64,000 nucleotides of DNA from CALKZN01 sp050633585. Its GTDB lineage: Bacteria > Pseudomonadota > Gammaproteobacteria > Arenicellales > Arenicellaceae. The notes under the pieces were generated by a model. The model saw only the letters and a list, made by a program, of their open reading frames with translations. It made no database searches and had not been told where the DNA came from. Where the stretch lies: assembly GCA_050633585.1 (NCBI GenBank), contig JBOEGT010000025.1, forward strand, positions 42,910 to 106,909, written 5' to 3'. Position 1 is the first letter of the stretch; every line of letters starts with the position of its first letter. Made by a program: the position numbers and the translations under genes. This document shows positions 45,845 to 53,838 of this stretch, in pieces.

Positions 45845-46342
45845 ATGTCAGAACCCTTTCTTGCAGAAGTAAGAATGGTTGGTTTCAATTTTGCCCCGAG
45901 AGGTTGGGCTTTTTGTGATGGGCAGATTTTGCCGATCAATCAAAATCAATCATTATATTCACTCTTAGGCACCACTTATGGTGGGGATGGGAGAACGAGT
46001 TTTGCGTTGCCAGACATGCGAGGCCGTACGCCATTGCATGTAAGCAGTACTCACCGTGAAGGACAAAAAAGTGGTGAAGAAACGCATACATTAGCCGCAA
46101 ATGAAATGCCACAGCATCAGCATTCTATTCAAGGCTCTACAACCGAAGTCAGTACGAATGTTCCTGATAATCATGTGGTCGGTGTTAACCCTGGAGCTCC
46201 ATATAGTGCAAATCGTAACGGAACGATGGGATCAAACCAATTAAGGAATACCGGTGGAGGGCAAGCGCATGAAAATATGCAACCTTATTTAGCCGTTAAC
46301 TTTTGTATTGCATTACGTGGTTTATTTCCATCGCGCAACTAA
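45845..46342 (+). CDS. Phage-tail-collar (MdpB-like) protein 1
   Basis: A 165-residue protein of the tail-collar/microcystin-dependent-protein family. Conserved parts are FAPRGWAFCDGQILPI, SLLGTTYGGDGRTSFALPDMRGR and the end QPYLAVNFCIALRGLFPSRN. No signal peptide. First of three tandem paralogues, each starting MSEPF. It is the most diverged of the three: the GPGL..RRLG segment is missing. The role of these proteins in bacteria is not established. The AGGAG site and a terminator upstream suggest a promoter of its own. Confidence 0.88.
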   Translation: MSEPFLAEVRMVGFNFAPRGWAFCDGQILPINQNQSLYSLLGTTYGGDGRTSFALPDMRGRTPLHVSSTHREGQKSGEETHTLAANEMPQHQHSIQGSTTEVSTNVPDNHVVGVNPGAPYSANRNGTMGSNQLRNTGGGQAHENMQPYLAVNFCIALRGLFPSRN

Positions 46343-46357
46343 CTCGGGAGAATTATT

Positions 46358-46882
46358 ATGTCAGAACCATTTGTAGGTGAAATTCGTATGTTCGCGGGAA
46401 ATTTTGCGCCCAGAGGTTGGGCTTTTTGTGATGGGCAGTTATTAGCTGTTTCACAAAATGATGCATTATTTTCATTGTTAGGAACGATTTATGGGGGAGA
46501 TGGTCGTACAACGTTTGGCTTACCAGATATGAGGGGTAGATTGCCAATTCATGCTGGGTCTGGGCCGGGTTTAAGTCCAAGAAGGTTAGGCGCAAAAGGA
46601 GGGGCTGAAAATGTTACTCTCACAACGAACCAAACTCCGTCGCATACGCATAGTGTAAGTGCAACGAGTGAGGCTGGAAATCAAACATCTCCGCAAAATC
46701 ATTTTTTTGCAGCTGAAAATGCCAATGTTTATCATGCCGCTCCGTTAAGTTCGAGTGTTGTATCGCTGAATAGCTCGACTGTAACGTCAGTTGGAGGTAG
46801 TCGTTCACACACGAATCTTATGCCGAGCCTTTGCATTAACTTTATTATTGCTTTGTTTGGAATTTATCCATCAAGAAACTAA
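46358..46882 (+). CDS. Phage-tail-collar (MdpB-like) protein 2
   Basis: A 174-residue paralogue 15 bp after the first. Shared features are FAPRGWAFCDGQLLAVSQN, GDGRTTFGLPDMRGR, GSGPGLSPRRLG, a His-containing TPSHTHSV strand, and the end INFIIALFGIYPSRN. The middle portion between the two conserved blocks is variable, as expected for a receptor-like or substrate-contact region. It is co-directional, with an SD (GGGAG) before the ATG, so the three are likely one operon. Confidence 0.88.
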   Translation: MSEPFVGEIRMFAGNFAPRGWAFCDGQLLAVSQNDALFSLLGTIYGGDGRTTFGLPDMRGRLPIHAGSGPGLSPRRLGAKGGAENVTLTTNQTPSHTHSVSATSEAGNQTSPQNHFFAAENANVYHAAPLSSSVVSLNSSTVTSVGGSRSHTNLMPSLCINFIIALFGIYPSRN

Positions 46883-46903
46883 ACCAACAACGAGGAGGTT
46901 ATT

Positions 46904-47446
46904 ATGTCAGAACCATTTACTGCTGAAATACGCGTTTTTGCTGGAAACTTTGCCCCACGGGGTTGGGCTTTTTGTAATGGTCAATTATTACCAGTATCTC
47001 AAAATACTGCATTATTTTCGCTCATCGGTACGACCTATGGTGGCGATGGTCGATCAACGACGGCTTTACCCGATATGCGCGGAAGAGCACCAATGCATCC
47101 TGGAAGAGGGCCTGGTTTAACAGCTAGAAGATTAGGTCAACGTACAGGTGTTGAAATGGTGACGTTATCGGAAGCTCAACTGCCTAATCATACGCATGTG
47201 CCTCAGGCTGATGCGCAAGCAGGAGGCTTATTAGGTGGAGGAGCAGATTCTAAAACACCGATTAATTCTCATTTAGGTAACACAGTACAAGCTGGAGAAT
47301 TCTTTGCGACGGGCACCGCTAATGTAGCAATGAATGCAAATGCGGTTAGCAATACTGGCGGCTCGCAAGCACATAACAATATGCAACCCTATCTAGCGAT
47401 GAACTTTATCATTGCTCTAGTCGGGCTGTATCCATCGCGTAGCTAA
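46904..47446 (+). CDS. Phage-tail-collar (MdpB-like) protein 3
   Basis: A 180-residue paralogue 21 bp after the second, with strong GAGGAGG upstream. FAPRGWAFCNGQLLPVSQN, GDGRSTTALPDMRGRAPMH, GRGPGLTARRLG and NNMQPYLAMNFIIALVGLYPSRS are shared with its neighbours. The variable middle holds a Gly-rich AGGLLGGGADS stretch. A DUF6916-like Tat-signal protein follows after 13 bp. Confidence 0.88.
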   Translation: MSEPFTAEIRVFAGNFAPRGWAFCNGQLLPVSQNTALFSLIGTTYGGDGRSTTALPDMRGRAPMHPGRGPGLTARRLGQRTGVEMVTLSEAQLPNHTHVPQADAQAGGLLGGGADSKTPINSHLGNTVQAGEFFATGTANVAMNANAVSNTGGSQAHNNMQPYLAMNFIIALVGLYPSRS

Positions 47447-47459
47447 ACAGGAGATTATG

Positions 47460-47888
47460 ATGACTATTAATAAAAACAGACGTTCATTTATGCAGGGCTC
47501 CGTTATCGCAGGTGCAGCAGCAGTTGTTCCATTAGGGCACTCTACAGTGGCTCAAGCCGCGGCTGATAAACTGCAAAAAATGGAATTTCCTTTACCTGAT
47601 TTTGCCGCATTGGAAGGCGATGAAGTGAGGATTAAAAAATCAGATAATACGGTGGTGACAGCGGTGATTGAAGAGGTCTCAGATATCGAGAACCAATCGC
47701 GTCAACATCAACGGCCTGCTTACCTTAGAGATAATACCAAGGTAGTACGTTTTAACTTATCTGGTGCGGAATCTTTCGATAATGAGATATACCAAGTGAG
47801 CCATGAAAAATTGGGCAAACTTGATTTATTGTTGTCGGTGGTTCCGGATGCGAAGGGTCGACTAGGCTTGGAAGCAATTTTTAATTAA
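47460..47888 (+). CDS. Tat-signal DUF6916-like protein
   Basis: A 142-residue protein. The N-terminus NKNRRSFMQGSVIAGAAAVVP is a twin-arginine signal. The mature part resembles DUF6916: EGDEVRIKKSDNTVVTAVIEEV and a C-terminal YQVSHEKLGKLDLLLSVVPDAKG..LEAIF, which aligns with the separate gene at 48606-48893. The function is unknown. Start: ATG 47460 is 6 nt from the AGGAG site, better than ATG 47457. It is probably co-transcribed with the three collar genes. Confidence 0.72.
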   Translation: MTINKNRRSFMQGSVIAGAAAVVPLGHSTVAQAAADKLQKMEFPLPDFAALEGDEVRIKKSDNTVVTAVIEEVSDIENQSRQHQRPAYLRDNTKVVRFNLSGAESFDNEIYQVSHEKLGKLDLLLSVVPDAKGRLGLEAIFN

Positions 47889-47905
47889 ATACGTATTGGT
47901 AATAC

Positions 47906-47945
47906 GAGCAAACGAAGCCGCCTTGATGGTAGGCGTCGTTTGCTC
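47906..47945. terminator. Hairpin after the collar/DUF6916 genes
   Basis: GAGCAAACGA/TCGTTTGCTC with an inner CGCC/GGCG pairing. Strong stem, but only a weak T-rich tail (TGTATTGTTTA), so a terminator or RNA-stabilising structure. Confidence 0.55.
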
Positions 47946-48044
47946 TGTATTGTTTACTGCACAAGCAATCGAGTTTTTAAACAATGTTAACTATTCACGT
48001 TTTTGATATCAGCTAGATGGGATAAGTGGGACGTAATCATTGAT

Positions 48045-48560
48045 ATGACATATTCAACAAATCAACAGAGTAAAGCAATGGACACGCCGATTGACCAAAT
48101 AAGCTTCAGGCCTATTAGTCAGAAGGATCAACATTTTTTATGTGAACTGTATGGCACAACACGTGCCGATGAAATGGCAATGGTGCCTTGGTCTGAAGAA
48201 CAAAAGCAAGAATTTATTGACATGCAGTTCAATGCCCAACATACGTTCTACCAAGAACAATTCAAGGACGCTAACTACAATATTGTGGTACTAAATAATG
48301 AAGCGATTGGGCGTTTATATACGGACATACGAGATGATGAGATTCGGATTATTGATATTGCATTATTGCCCAAGTTTCGAGGTCGTGGTTTAGGGTTTGA
48401 GTTACTCAATGGTGTGATTGAAGAAGCAAAACAACGTAAACTGCCCATCACAATTCATGTTGAAAAAAATAACCCTGCCATGACGTTATATCAGCGCCTA
48501 GGTTTTGTCACGATCGAAGATCAAGGTGTGTATGATTTAATGCGTTGGCAAATAGCTTGA
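48045..48560 (+). CDS. GNAT-family N-acetyltransferase
   Basis: A roughly 171-residue acetyltransferase with the opening ISFRPISQKDQHFLCELYGTTR, the core IDIALLPKFRGRGLGFELLNGV and the close VEKNNPAMTLYQRLGFV. These ends match the GNATs that act on small or peptide substrates; no target is evident. ATG 48045 and ATG 48078 are both possible starts, neither with a clear ribosome site. It sits between two DUF6916-like genes next to the collar operon, so association with that system is plausible. Confidence 0.82.
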   Translation: MTYSTNQQSKAMDTPIDQISFRPISQKDQHFLCELYGTTRADEMAMVPWSEEQKQEFIDMQFNAQHTFYQEQFKDANYNIVVLNNEAIGRLYTDIRDDEIRIIDIALLPKFRGRGLGFELLNGVIEEAKQRKLPITIHVEKNNPAMTLYQRLGFVTIEDQGVYDLMRWQIA

Positions 48561-48605
48561 ATCATACAATGCCAGTGATTCTCGAAACAAACGCACTTAC
48601 CGCGC

Positions 48606-48893
48606 TTAAGTGAAAATCGCTTCGTAGCGCATGCCAGCATCTGCTGGACCAATAGGGACTATAAAAATTAATACTTCGCCGAGTTCTTGATGGGTCAATG
48701 TATAAGCCCCTTGTTCCACATGATCTTCAAGTGTCGACTCGAATATAATTGAAAACGGCTCAGATTGACCTTCTTCGGTTTTTTCAGCGGTCACGTGACT
48801 GACTTCCGTTAACGTTAATACTAATTCACCTTCTTCTAGAGGTAATAGAAATGTTGTGCCAATAAGGCCTTCATAGTCTTTTTTTGTCTGCAT
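48606..48893 (-). CDS. DUF6916-like protein without signal
   Basis: A 95-residue cytoplasmic protein: FLLPLEEGELVLTLTEVSHV then FSIIFESTLEDHVEQGAYTLTHQELGEVLIFIVPIGPADAGMRYEAIF. It shares the HxxLG...P...G..YEAIF layout with the Tat-signal gene at 47460, but lacks a signal peptide. The function is unknown. It is on the minus strand, converging with the GNAT gene. A pair of one exported and one cytosolic copy is notable. Confidence 0.75.
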   Translation of the reverse strand: MQTKKDYEGLIGTTFLLPLEEGELVLTLTEVSHVTAEKTEEGQSEPFSIIFESTLEDHVEQGAYTLTHQELGEVLIFIVPIGPADAGMRYEAIFT

Positions 48894-49037
48894 AATCCGT
48901 GCTAATTGAGTGCTGTTTTTTTATTGTTTGTGAGTGTTGTACCTGAAATAAACATGGCAAATCTGTTGATCAAATTATAACTGAATACATGTCTTATCGT
49001 GATAGAAAGTTTTGCACAACTGAGATGAATTTCAGTT

Positions 49038-49487
49038 TTAAACGGCTTGTAGGATAATGTAGCTGACAGTGAGATAACGTAATAATTTGCCAACACCCAC
49101 CAACACAATAAACCACACAATATTCACGCGTAAAAGACCAGCGATGACGGTGAGTGGGTCGCCAATGATGGGGACCCATGCGAAGCATAATGACGCGAGC
49201 CCATATTGATGGAAACGTTGTTCCGCATTTGCCATGCTTCTATCAGATATCTTCAGCCAATGTTTGATGGCATGCCTACCGTATGATCTTCCAAGGTAAT
49301 AATTGAGCAGTGAACCCAATACATTACCAGCTGTCGCCGTGATGATTAAAGGTATTGGAGAAAATAATTGTGTGTCGCTGATCAATAAAGTACTTAAAAC
49401 GATTTCAGAGCTGAGCGGTAAAATAGTGGCGGCTAAGAAGGCTGAAATAAATAGCCCTATAAAACCAAGTTCTGTTAAAAATTCCAT
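49038..49487 (-). CDS. VTT/YqaA-family membrane protein
   Basis: A 149-residue membrane protein resembling the short YqaA members of the VTT (SNARE-associated/DedA-like) superfamily. Visible are the N-terminal TELGFIGLFISAFLAATILPLSSEIVL and the motif GNVLGSLLNYYLGR...WVPIIGDPLTVIAG, both typical. Likely a lipid or metabolite scramblase-like protein; its role is not known. It starts 17 bp downstream of the thioredoxin gene. Confidence 0.88.
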   Translation of the reverse strand: MEFLTELGFIGLFISAFLAATILPLSSEIVLSTLLISDTQLFSPIPLIITATAGNVLGSLLNYYLGRSYGRHAIKHWLKISDRSMANAEQRFHQYGLASLCFAWVPIIGDPLTVIAGLLRVNIVWFIVLVGVGKLLRYLTVSYIILQAV

Positions 49488-49504
49488 CTGAATGAATTAA
49501 TTGC

Positions 49505-49858
49505 TTATTTTGGTACCGGTGCTTGTTGGAGCAGTTCTCGCATATCACTGATTTTTGTGGGTCTGGTGGTTCTTGAAATTTCTTTACCATTTTGTAGAAA
49601 CACTAATGTTGGCCATAGTTTTACTTTGAAAGCACGTCCCAAACGTTTGCCTTTGCCGTCGTAAATTTTAAGGTGTGACAATGGCTGTGATTTTGATTCT
49701 ATGACTCCTTGTTGAATGACTTCTTGTGCAACTTGACAATGCGGGCACCAAGGCGCGCCGAATTCAAGAATGGTATGGCCTTCTAAAGCCTTCACTTCTG
49801 CCAAGGACGGAGCCTTTTCGGCGTAGTTTTGGTTAACGTTGGTTGATGGTGATGTCAT
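49505..49858 (-). CDS. Thioredoxin-family protein
   Basis: A 117-residue thioredoxin-fold protein with the active site APWCPHCQVAQ and the cis-Pro motif LWPTLVFLQNG. No signal peptide. CPHC is a less usual dithiol motif than CGPC. It lies between a VTT membrane protein and a MarR gene on the same strand and may be co-transcribed with them. Confidence 0.9.
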   Translation of the reverse strand: MTSPSTNVNQNYAEKAPSLAEVKALEGHTILEFGAPWCPHCQVAQEVIQQGVIESKSQPLSHLKIYDGKGKRLGRAFKVKLWPTLVFLQNGKEISRTTRPTKISDMRELLQQAPVPK

Positions 49859-49910
49859 GTATTCTGCCTGAGACGGAAGTGTTGAACTGTGTTATCAGAG
49901 TATGAAGTAT

Positions 49911-50384
49911 TTAGTTTTCAGGTGGGTTTAAGGCTTTTGTGAGTAATGTTGACAATAACATTTTCTCGTTTTCACTCAAATGGTGTAAGCGTTTAGACTC
50001 TAATGCCACTAAAGGTTCGTAGGCTGATTCAACCAATACAGAACCCATCTCGGTTAAACGTGTACGAACAACACGCTTATTCAAGGTGTCTCGCTCTCGG
50101 GTGACCCAACCTTTATCCGCCATCCGATCTAGCAAACGCGTTACATCAGAGATTCTAGTGTACAAATGCGCATCAATTTCTTTGCTTGAAAGACCAATGT
50201 TTTCCTTATCTTCACTGTACAGAACACTCAGCGTATTGTACTGCAATGGCGTTATTGCCCAGATAGACAGGAGCTCATGCACTTCCGCTAAAGTATGATC
50301 ACTGAAGCTGGTGGTTAGTTTAAAAATATCAAACTCGAGTCTGCTATTTTTTATTCGTGCTTTACGTTTGTATTGTTTTGGCAT
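49911..50384 (-). CDS. MarR-family transcriptional regulator
   Basis: A 157-residue MarR-type winged-helix protein: LLSIWAITPLQYNTLSVLY, LSSKEIDAHLYTRISDVTRLLDRMADKGWVTRERDTLNKRVVRTRLTEMG. No redox Cys pair is visible. ATG 50384 is chosen; a TTG at 50411 would put the palindromic operator inside the coding sequence. A perfect 12-bp palindrome (50389-50400) is just upstream, so autorepression is likely. The thioredoxin and VTT genes follow on the same strand. Confidence 0.88.
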   Translation of the reverse strand: MPKQYKRKARIKNSRLEFDIFKLTTSFSDHTLAEVHELLSIWAITPLQYNTLSVLYSEDKENIGLSSKEIDAHLYTRISDVTRLLDRMADKGWVTRERDTLNKRVVRTRLTEMGSVLVESAYEPLVALESKRLHHLSENEKMLLSTLLTKALNPPEN

Positions 50385-50388
50385 AAAC

Positions 50389-50400
50389 TTGTTATAACAA
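50389..50400. promoter_or_regulatory. Perfect palindrome at the MarR gene start
   Basis: TTGTTATAACAA is its own reverse complement and lies 4 nt upstream of the MarR start codon. Expected position and size for an autoregulatory operator. Confidence 0.6.
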
Positions 50401-50531
50401 CTATTGTTCAAACAATTAAATTATACTGATTTGAAAGTAATAACAATAGTGATTTTTAGGTTCATCATATCGGATTCAATTGTGATTATATTCGATCAGA
50501 CAATATTCGATCAGAAAAAGAGGAATTAACT

Positions 50532-50963
50532 ATGTCTAAACTAACTAGCAATGTATCTCGTCGTCACTTTTTGAAAGGTGCCGCATATCTCTCTGTATTA
50601 TCAGTAGGCGGTGCATCAAGTGCCGCTCTCGCAATTGGCGAAAATCAGTCGCATGCCATTGCTATTAGCTCACCATCTGTGACCTTATCAAACCAAAGCG
50701 ACAAAGCGGTATTTTTGAACGCTTCACAACCCGTCAGTTTAGAACATGTGAATGGCTGGGTTGTTGCAGCGATCAATAAAGCATCTGACCAAAGCACAGA
50801 CCAAGCCATGACACTTTTGCCGGGACAGGAACGTACTTTTGCGGTTGATCCAGGCCTCGCATCCCTATTAAAAGCAGGGGATGATTACATCGCAATCACC
50901 AATGAATACAGTGCTGTCAGTAATATGGTGCCTATTTTCACCTATGATGAACAGTTCGCTTAG
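50532..50963 (+). CDS. Tat-signal protein of unknown function
   Basis: A 143-residue protein. The N-terminus SRRHFLKGAAYLSVLSVGGASSAALA is an excellent twin-arginine signal. The mature part (about 108 residues) is rich in Ser, Val and Ala (for example SSPSVTLSNQSDKAVFLN and VNGWVVAAINKASDQ) and looks beta-structured. I do not recognise a family. It is divergent from the MarR gene and followed by a strong terminator, so it is a single-gene unit. Confidence 0.65.
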   Translation: MSKLTSNVSRRHFLKGAAYLSVLSVGGASSAALAIGENQSHAIAISSPSVTLSNQSDKAVFLNASQPVSLEHVNGWVVAAINKASDQSTDQAMTLLPGQERTFAVDPGLASLLKAGDDYIAITNEYSAVSNMVPIFTYDEQFA

Positions 50964-51000
50964 TTGTTATTAATCAACATTGAACAAAACTAAAGCACTA

Positions 51001-51030
51001 AAAAGCCAGCGCATTGCGCTGGCTTTTTTT
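51001..51030. terminator. Bidirectional terminator
   Basis: GCCAGCGC/GCGCTGGC stem with loop ATT, flanked by AAAA and TTTTTTT, between the Tat-signal gene and the convergent VOC gene. Confidence 0.9.
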
Positions 51031-51048
51031 TGTCACTGCTAAGTGTTC

Positions 51049-51441
51049 TTAGTTTTGCTGAACATGCTCTACAATATCAATCAATAGTCCTTGAGGGTCT
51101 CGCACAATAAAATGATTCTGTCCCCACTTTTCTTCAGTGTATTCCATCACAATGGTTAAACCTGATTCTTGGGCTATTTGATAAGCTGATTTGGCATCGG
51201 AAACATCAAACGAAATGATTGCGCCCACATTCGAGGTTGTTGAATGTAAAAAGGGTGGTTGACTTGGATGGTTTGGCACCATGAACCCTAGTTGATTGCC
51301 AGATTCCATATGCGTGAGATGAAGATAAAAGTCGGGTTCATAAAAAACAGCGGTGAAACCAAAATGCGTTTCATAAAACGTTTTCAGTGCAGCTAAATTC
51401 TCGGTGACATATAAGGGATAAGTTTCGTTGATAGTGATCAT
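51049..51441 (-). CDS. VOC-family (glyoxalase-like) protein
   Basis: A 130-residue vicinal-oxygen-chelate-fold protein: LYVTENLAALKTFYETHFGF, FYEPDFYLHLTHMESGNQLGF, NHFIVRDPQGLLIDIVEHV. The His/Glu metal-ligand pattern fits the fold, but the substrate is unknown. ATG 51441 is chosen as start because it has GGAG 6 nt upstream. It follows the AraC-family gene by 55 bp on the same strand, so the two may be co-transcribed. Confidence 0.85.
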   Translation of the reverse strand: MITINETYPLYVTENLAALKTFYETHFGFTAVFYEPDFYLHLTHMESGNQLGFMVPNHPSQPPFLHSTTSNVGAIISFDVSDAKSAYQIAQESGLTIVMEYTEEKWGQNHFIVRDPQGLLIDIVEHVQQN

Positions 51442-51496
51442 TTTCGACTCCAATTGTTGACATATTTTTTACATAAAAACGGAGTCTAAAAGCGAA

Positions 51497-52297
51497 TCAA
51501 TCCCATGAATTGTAAATTTCGGACATTCGGCGAAGTTCGCCATAGGTCATGCCGGTCAGCTCTTTGAGTTCTTGTATTCGATGTGACTCATCATAGAAGC
51601 CATCTTCGCTTGGCAATGATGATGAACCGAATAATTCATGTAATAGTTGTTGCAAACGGACAATACGTTGGACTTTTTTAGGAGCTAAACCAGAAATGTC
51701 ATGAATAGTTCGTCTGAATTGTCGTTCGCTAATACCAACCTTAGCCGCAATTTTTTGAACACTGCCGGATTCCAGCGATTCAATAAATTGTTGATAAGCA
51801 GACTGACCAAATCGCCTTTGCGGTTGATGGTTTCTGCTAATCAAAGCCTTGTCAAACAGTTGTTTTATTTGATGAATATCCGTCACACCTTGAATGTCTG
51901 AAACTAATTGTTGGGCGTTCAAACAATCTATCGTTTCAATTCCCATTTCAAGGCTAGAAAATGTTTCTAGTGTTATATCAAAAAAGTGCTGCGCCGCTTC
52001 TGGCTCAAAACTGATTCCGGCATAACAAGCAGGACCTTGAAGCGGAATATCAAACTTTTCAATGGCGGGCAAATAAACGATTGCAAACTCAGGCATCCAT
52101 GGCGAAAACACCACATCCAATGCACCATCTGGAATGACTTCTAAATTAACCTGTTGATCCTCAATCTGAAGAAGCCAGTAATAAAAGACTAAACCGTCAA
52201 GTTCTGGTGCGGGTTCGGCCAGCACGCAATGACCGCCATTTAGGGCCACATGATAAAGCTGCCCCGGCACGGATTGATTAAAAATATTACCAAACAT
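51497..52297 (-). CDS. AraC-family transcriptional regulator
   Basis: A 266-residue AraC/XylS regulator. The N-terminal half resembles the DUF6597 ligand region (LNGGHCVLAEPAPELDGLVFYYW; VIPDGALDVVFSPW). The C-terminal half has the paired HTH: FIESLESGSVQKIAAKVGISERQFRRTIHDISGLAPKKVQRIVRLQQ. The ligand is unknown. The 3' neighbour is a VOC protein, which may be its target. Confidence 0.85.
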   Translation of the reverse strand: MFGNIFNQSVPGQLYHVALNGGHCVLAEPAPELDGLVFYYWLLQIEDQQVNLEVIPDGALDVVFSPWMPEFAIVYLPAIEKFDIPLQGPACYAGISFEPEAAQHFFDITLETFSSLEMGIETIDCLNAQQLVSDIQGVTDIHQIKQLFDKALISRNHQPQRRFGQSAYQQFIESLESGSVQKIAAKVGISERQFRRTIHDISGLAPKKVQRIVRLQQLLHELFGSSSLPSEDGFYDESHRIQELKELTGMTYGELRRMSEIYNSWD

Positions 52298-52529
52298 GGT
52301 TTGAACGAATGGTTGATGTCCTAAAGAATTGAAGACCTCATACTTTAGCGCAGAAAAGTGGCCATGACACTGCCATTACTTGTGTTGTTATCGATTGATA
52401 TGGATCTATTGTCATATTAGACTCTTGCAAATTAAGAGGCTTCTATCCTCGTCGTACTTTGTTAGAATTCGTATTCTATTTCATGTTGACACTTTCTGTG
52501 TGTTTCAGTGCGTTTTCGATAATTAAATA

Positions 52530-53795
52530 ATGGCTCATTCAAAACCTAGTTCTAACACAAACTCTATTTCAACATCCTGTTTCGATGTGATTGTCATCGG
52601 TGGTGGGGCGGCGGGTTTGTTATGTGCTTTCACCGCTGGCCAGCGAGGCAAATCGGTGTTGGTGTTGGAATGCACGAATAAACTTGGCAAGAAAATTTTG
52701 ATGTCAGGTGGTGGGCGATGCAATTTTACTAATTTAGATATTCAGATGGACAATTTTCTGTCGTCGAATCCGCATTTTTTTAAATCCGCTTTGAAGCAAT
52801 ATACGCAATGGGATTTTATTAGCTTGGTGGCTAAGCATGGCATTGATTACCACGAGAAAGAGCTAGGGCAATTGTTTTGTGATGATTCATCCAAGCAGAT
52901 TGTGAATTTGCTCAAACAAGAGTGTGATGATGCAGGTGTTGAGTGCCGTTTGGAATGTGAGGTGACAAGTGTTGCCAAGGTCGAAAACCAAACAAAGGGA
53001 CAGTATGAGCTGACAAGCAATCACGGTGATTTTCAATGCAACAGCTTAGTGATTGCGACGGGTGGTTTGTCAATTCCAAGCTTGGGTGGTGCCACAGGTT
53101 TTGGCTATCAACTGGCTGAACAGTTTGGTTTGCCCGTCAAGGAACGGATAGCCTCCTTGGTGCCAATGACTCTGACAGGCCGTTGGCATGAACTGTCAAA
53201 AGCCTTGAGCGGTGTGGCACTACCAGTTGTTGTGAGTGTGGAGAATAGGTCGTTTTCATCAGATATGTTATTCACTCATCGAGGTATCAGTGGGCCAGCC
53301 ATTTTGCAGTTGTCAAACTATTGGCGTTTAGGCGAGGAAGTGACTGTTGATTTGTTGCCGAGTCTGGATTTGTATGAACTCTATCAGCGCCTGTTAAAAA
53401 CAAAACAATCGAATCCAAATTTGTTGTTGAAAACTTATTTGAACAATTATTTCCCTAAGTCGTTTGTTCAGGTGTTTTTACAGGACTATCTAAGCGTTCA
53501 AGGAAAACATAAAGATTCAGATGTGTTGCAGCTGTTCAAAAAAGACGAACTCAAAGATATAGCCAAACATTTCAAATATTGGTCGATTAAGCCCTCTGGC
53601 ACGGAAGGTTATCGTACAGCCGAAGTGACTTTGGGCGGTGTGGATGTGGATTATTTGTCGTCGAAAACCATGGAAGTGAATGATCATAAAGGCTTGTTCT
53701 TTATTGGCGAAACGGTCGATGTGACGGCGCATTTAGGAGGTTATAATTTTCAGTGGGCATGGTCTTCGGGCTATGTGGCAGGCCTGAATGTTTAG
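52530..53795 (+). CDS. HI0933-family NAD(P)/FAD-dependent oxidoreductase
   Basis: A 421-residue flavoprotein of the HI0933/YhiN family. FAD-binding: VIVIGGGAAGLLCAFTA; next GKKILMSGGGRCNFTN, a family hallmark. The C-terminal AEVTLGGVDVDYLSSKTMEV and HLGGYNFQWAWSSGYVAG complete the fold. Its physiological reaction is not settled for most members. It is 43 bp upstream of a TSUP gene on the same strand. Confidence 0.92.
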   Translation: MAHSKPSSNTNSISTSCFDVIVIGGGAAGLLCAFTAGQRGKSVLVLECTNKLGKKILMSGGGRCNFTNLDIQMDNFLSSNPHFFKSALKQYTQWDFISLVAKHGIDYHEKELGQLFCDDSSKQIVNLLKQECDDAGVECRLECEVTSVAKVENQTKGQYELTSNHGDFQCNSLVIATGGLSIPSLGGATGFGYQLAEQFGLPVKERIASLVPMTLTGRWHELSKALSGVALPVVVSVENRSFSSDMLFTHRGISGPAILQLSNYWRLGEEVTVDLLPSLDLYELYQRLLKTKQSNPNLLLKTYLNNYFPKSFVQVFLQDYLSVQGKHKDSDVLQLFKKDELKDIAKHFKYWSIKPSGTEGYRTAEVTLGGVDVDYLSSKTMEVNDHKGLFFIGETVDVTAHLGGYNFQWAWSSGYVAGLNV

Positions 53796-53838
53796 CAACC
53801 ATTTGAATGCTAATAATCCTTTATCGGGCGTCCTATAG

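Noticed and set aside
45845..47446. Prophage or tailocin remnant because of the tail-collar domains
   Set aside because: No integrase, capsid, portal, sheath, baseplate or lysis gene is near, and three tandem small collar paralogues with DUF6916-like genes resemble bacterial MdpB clusters instead.
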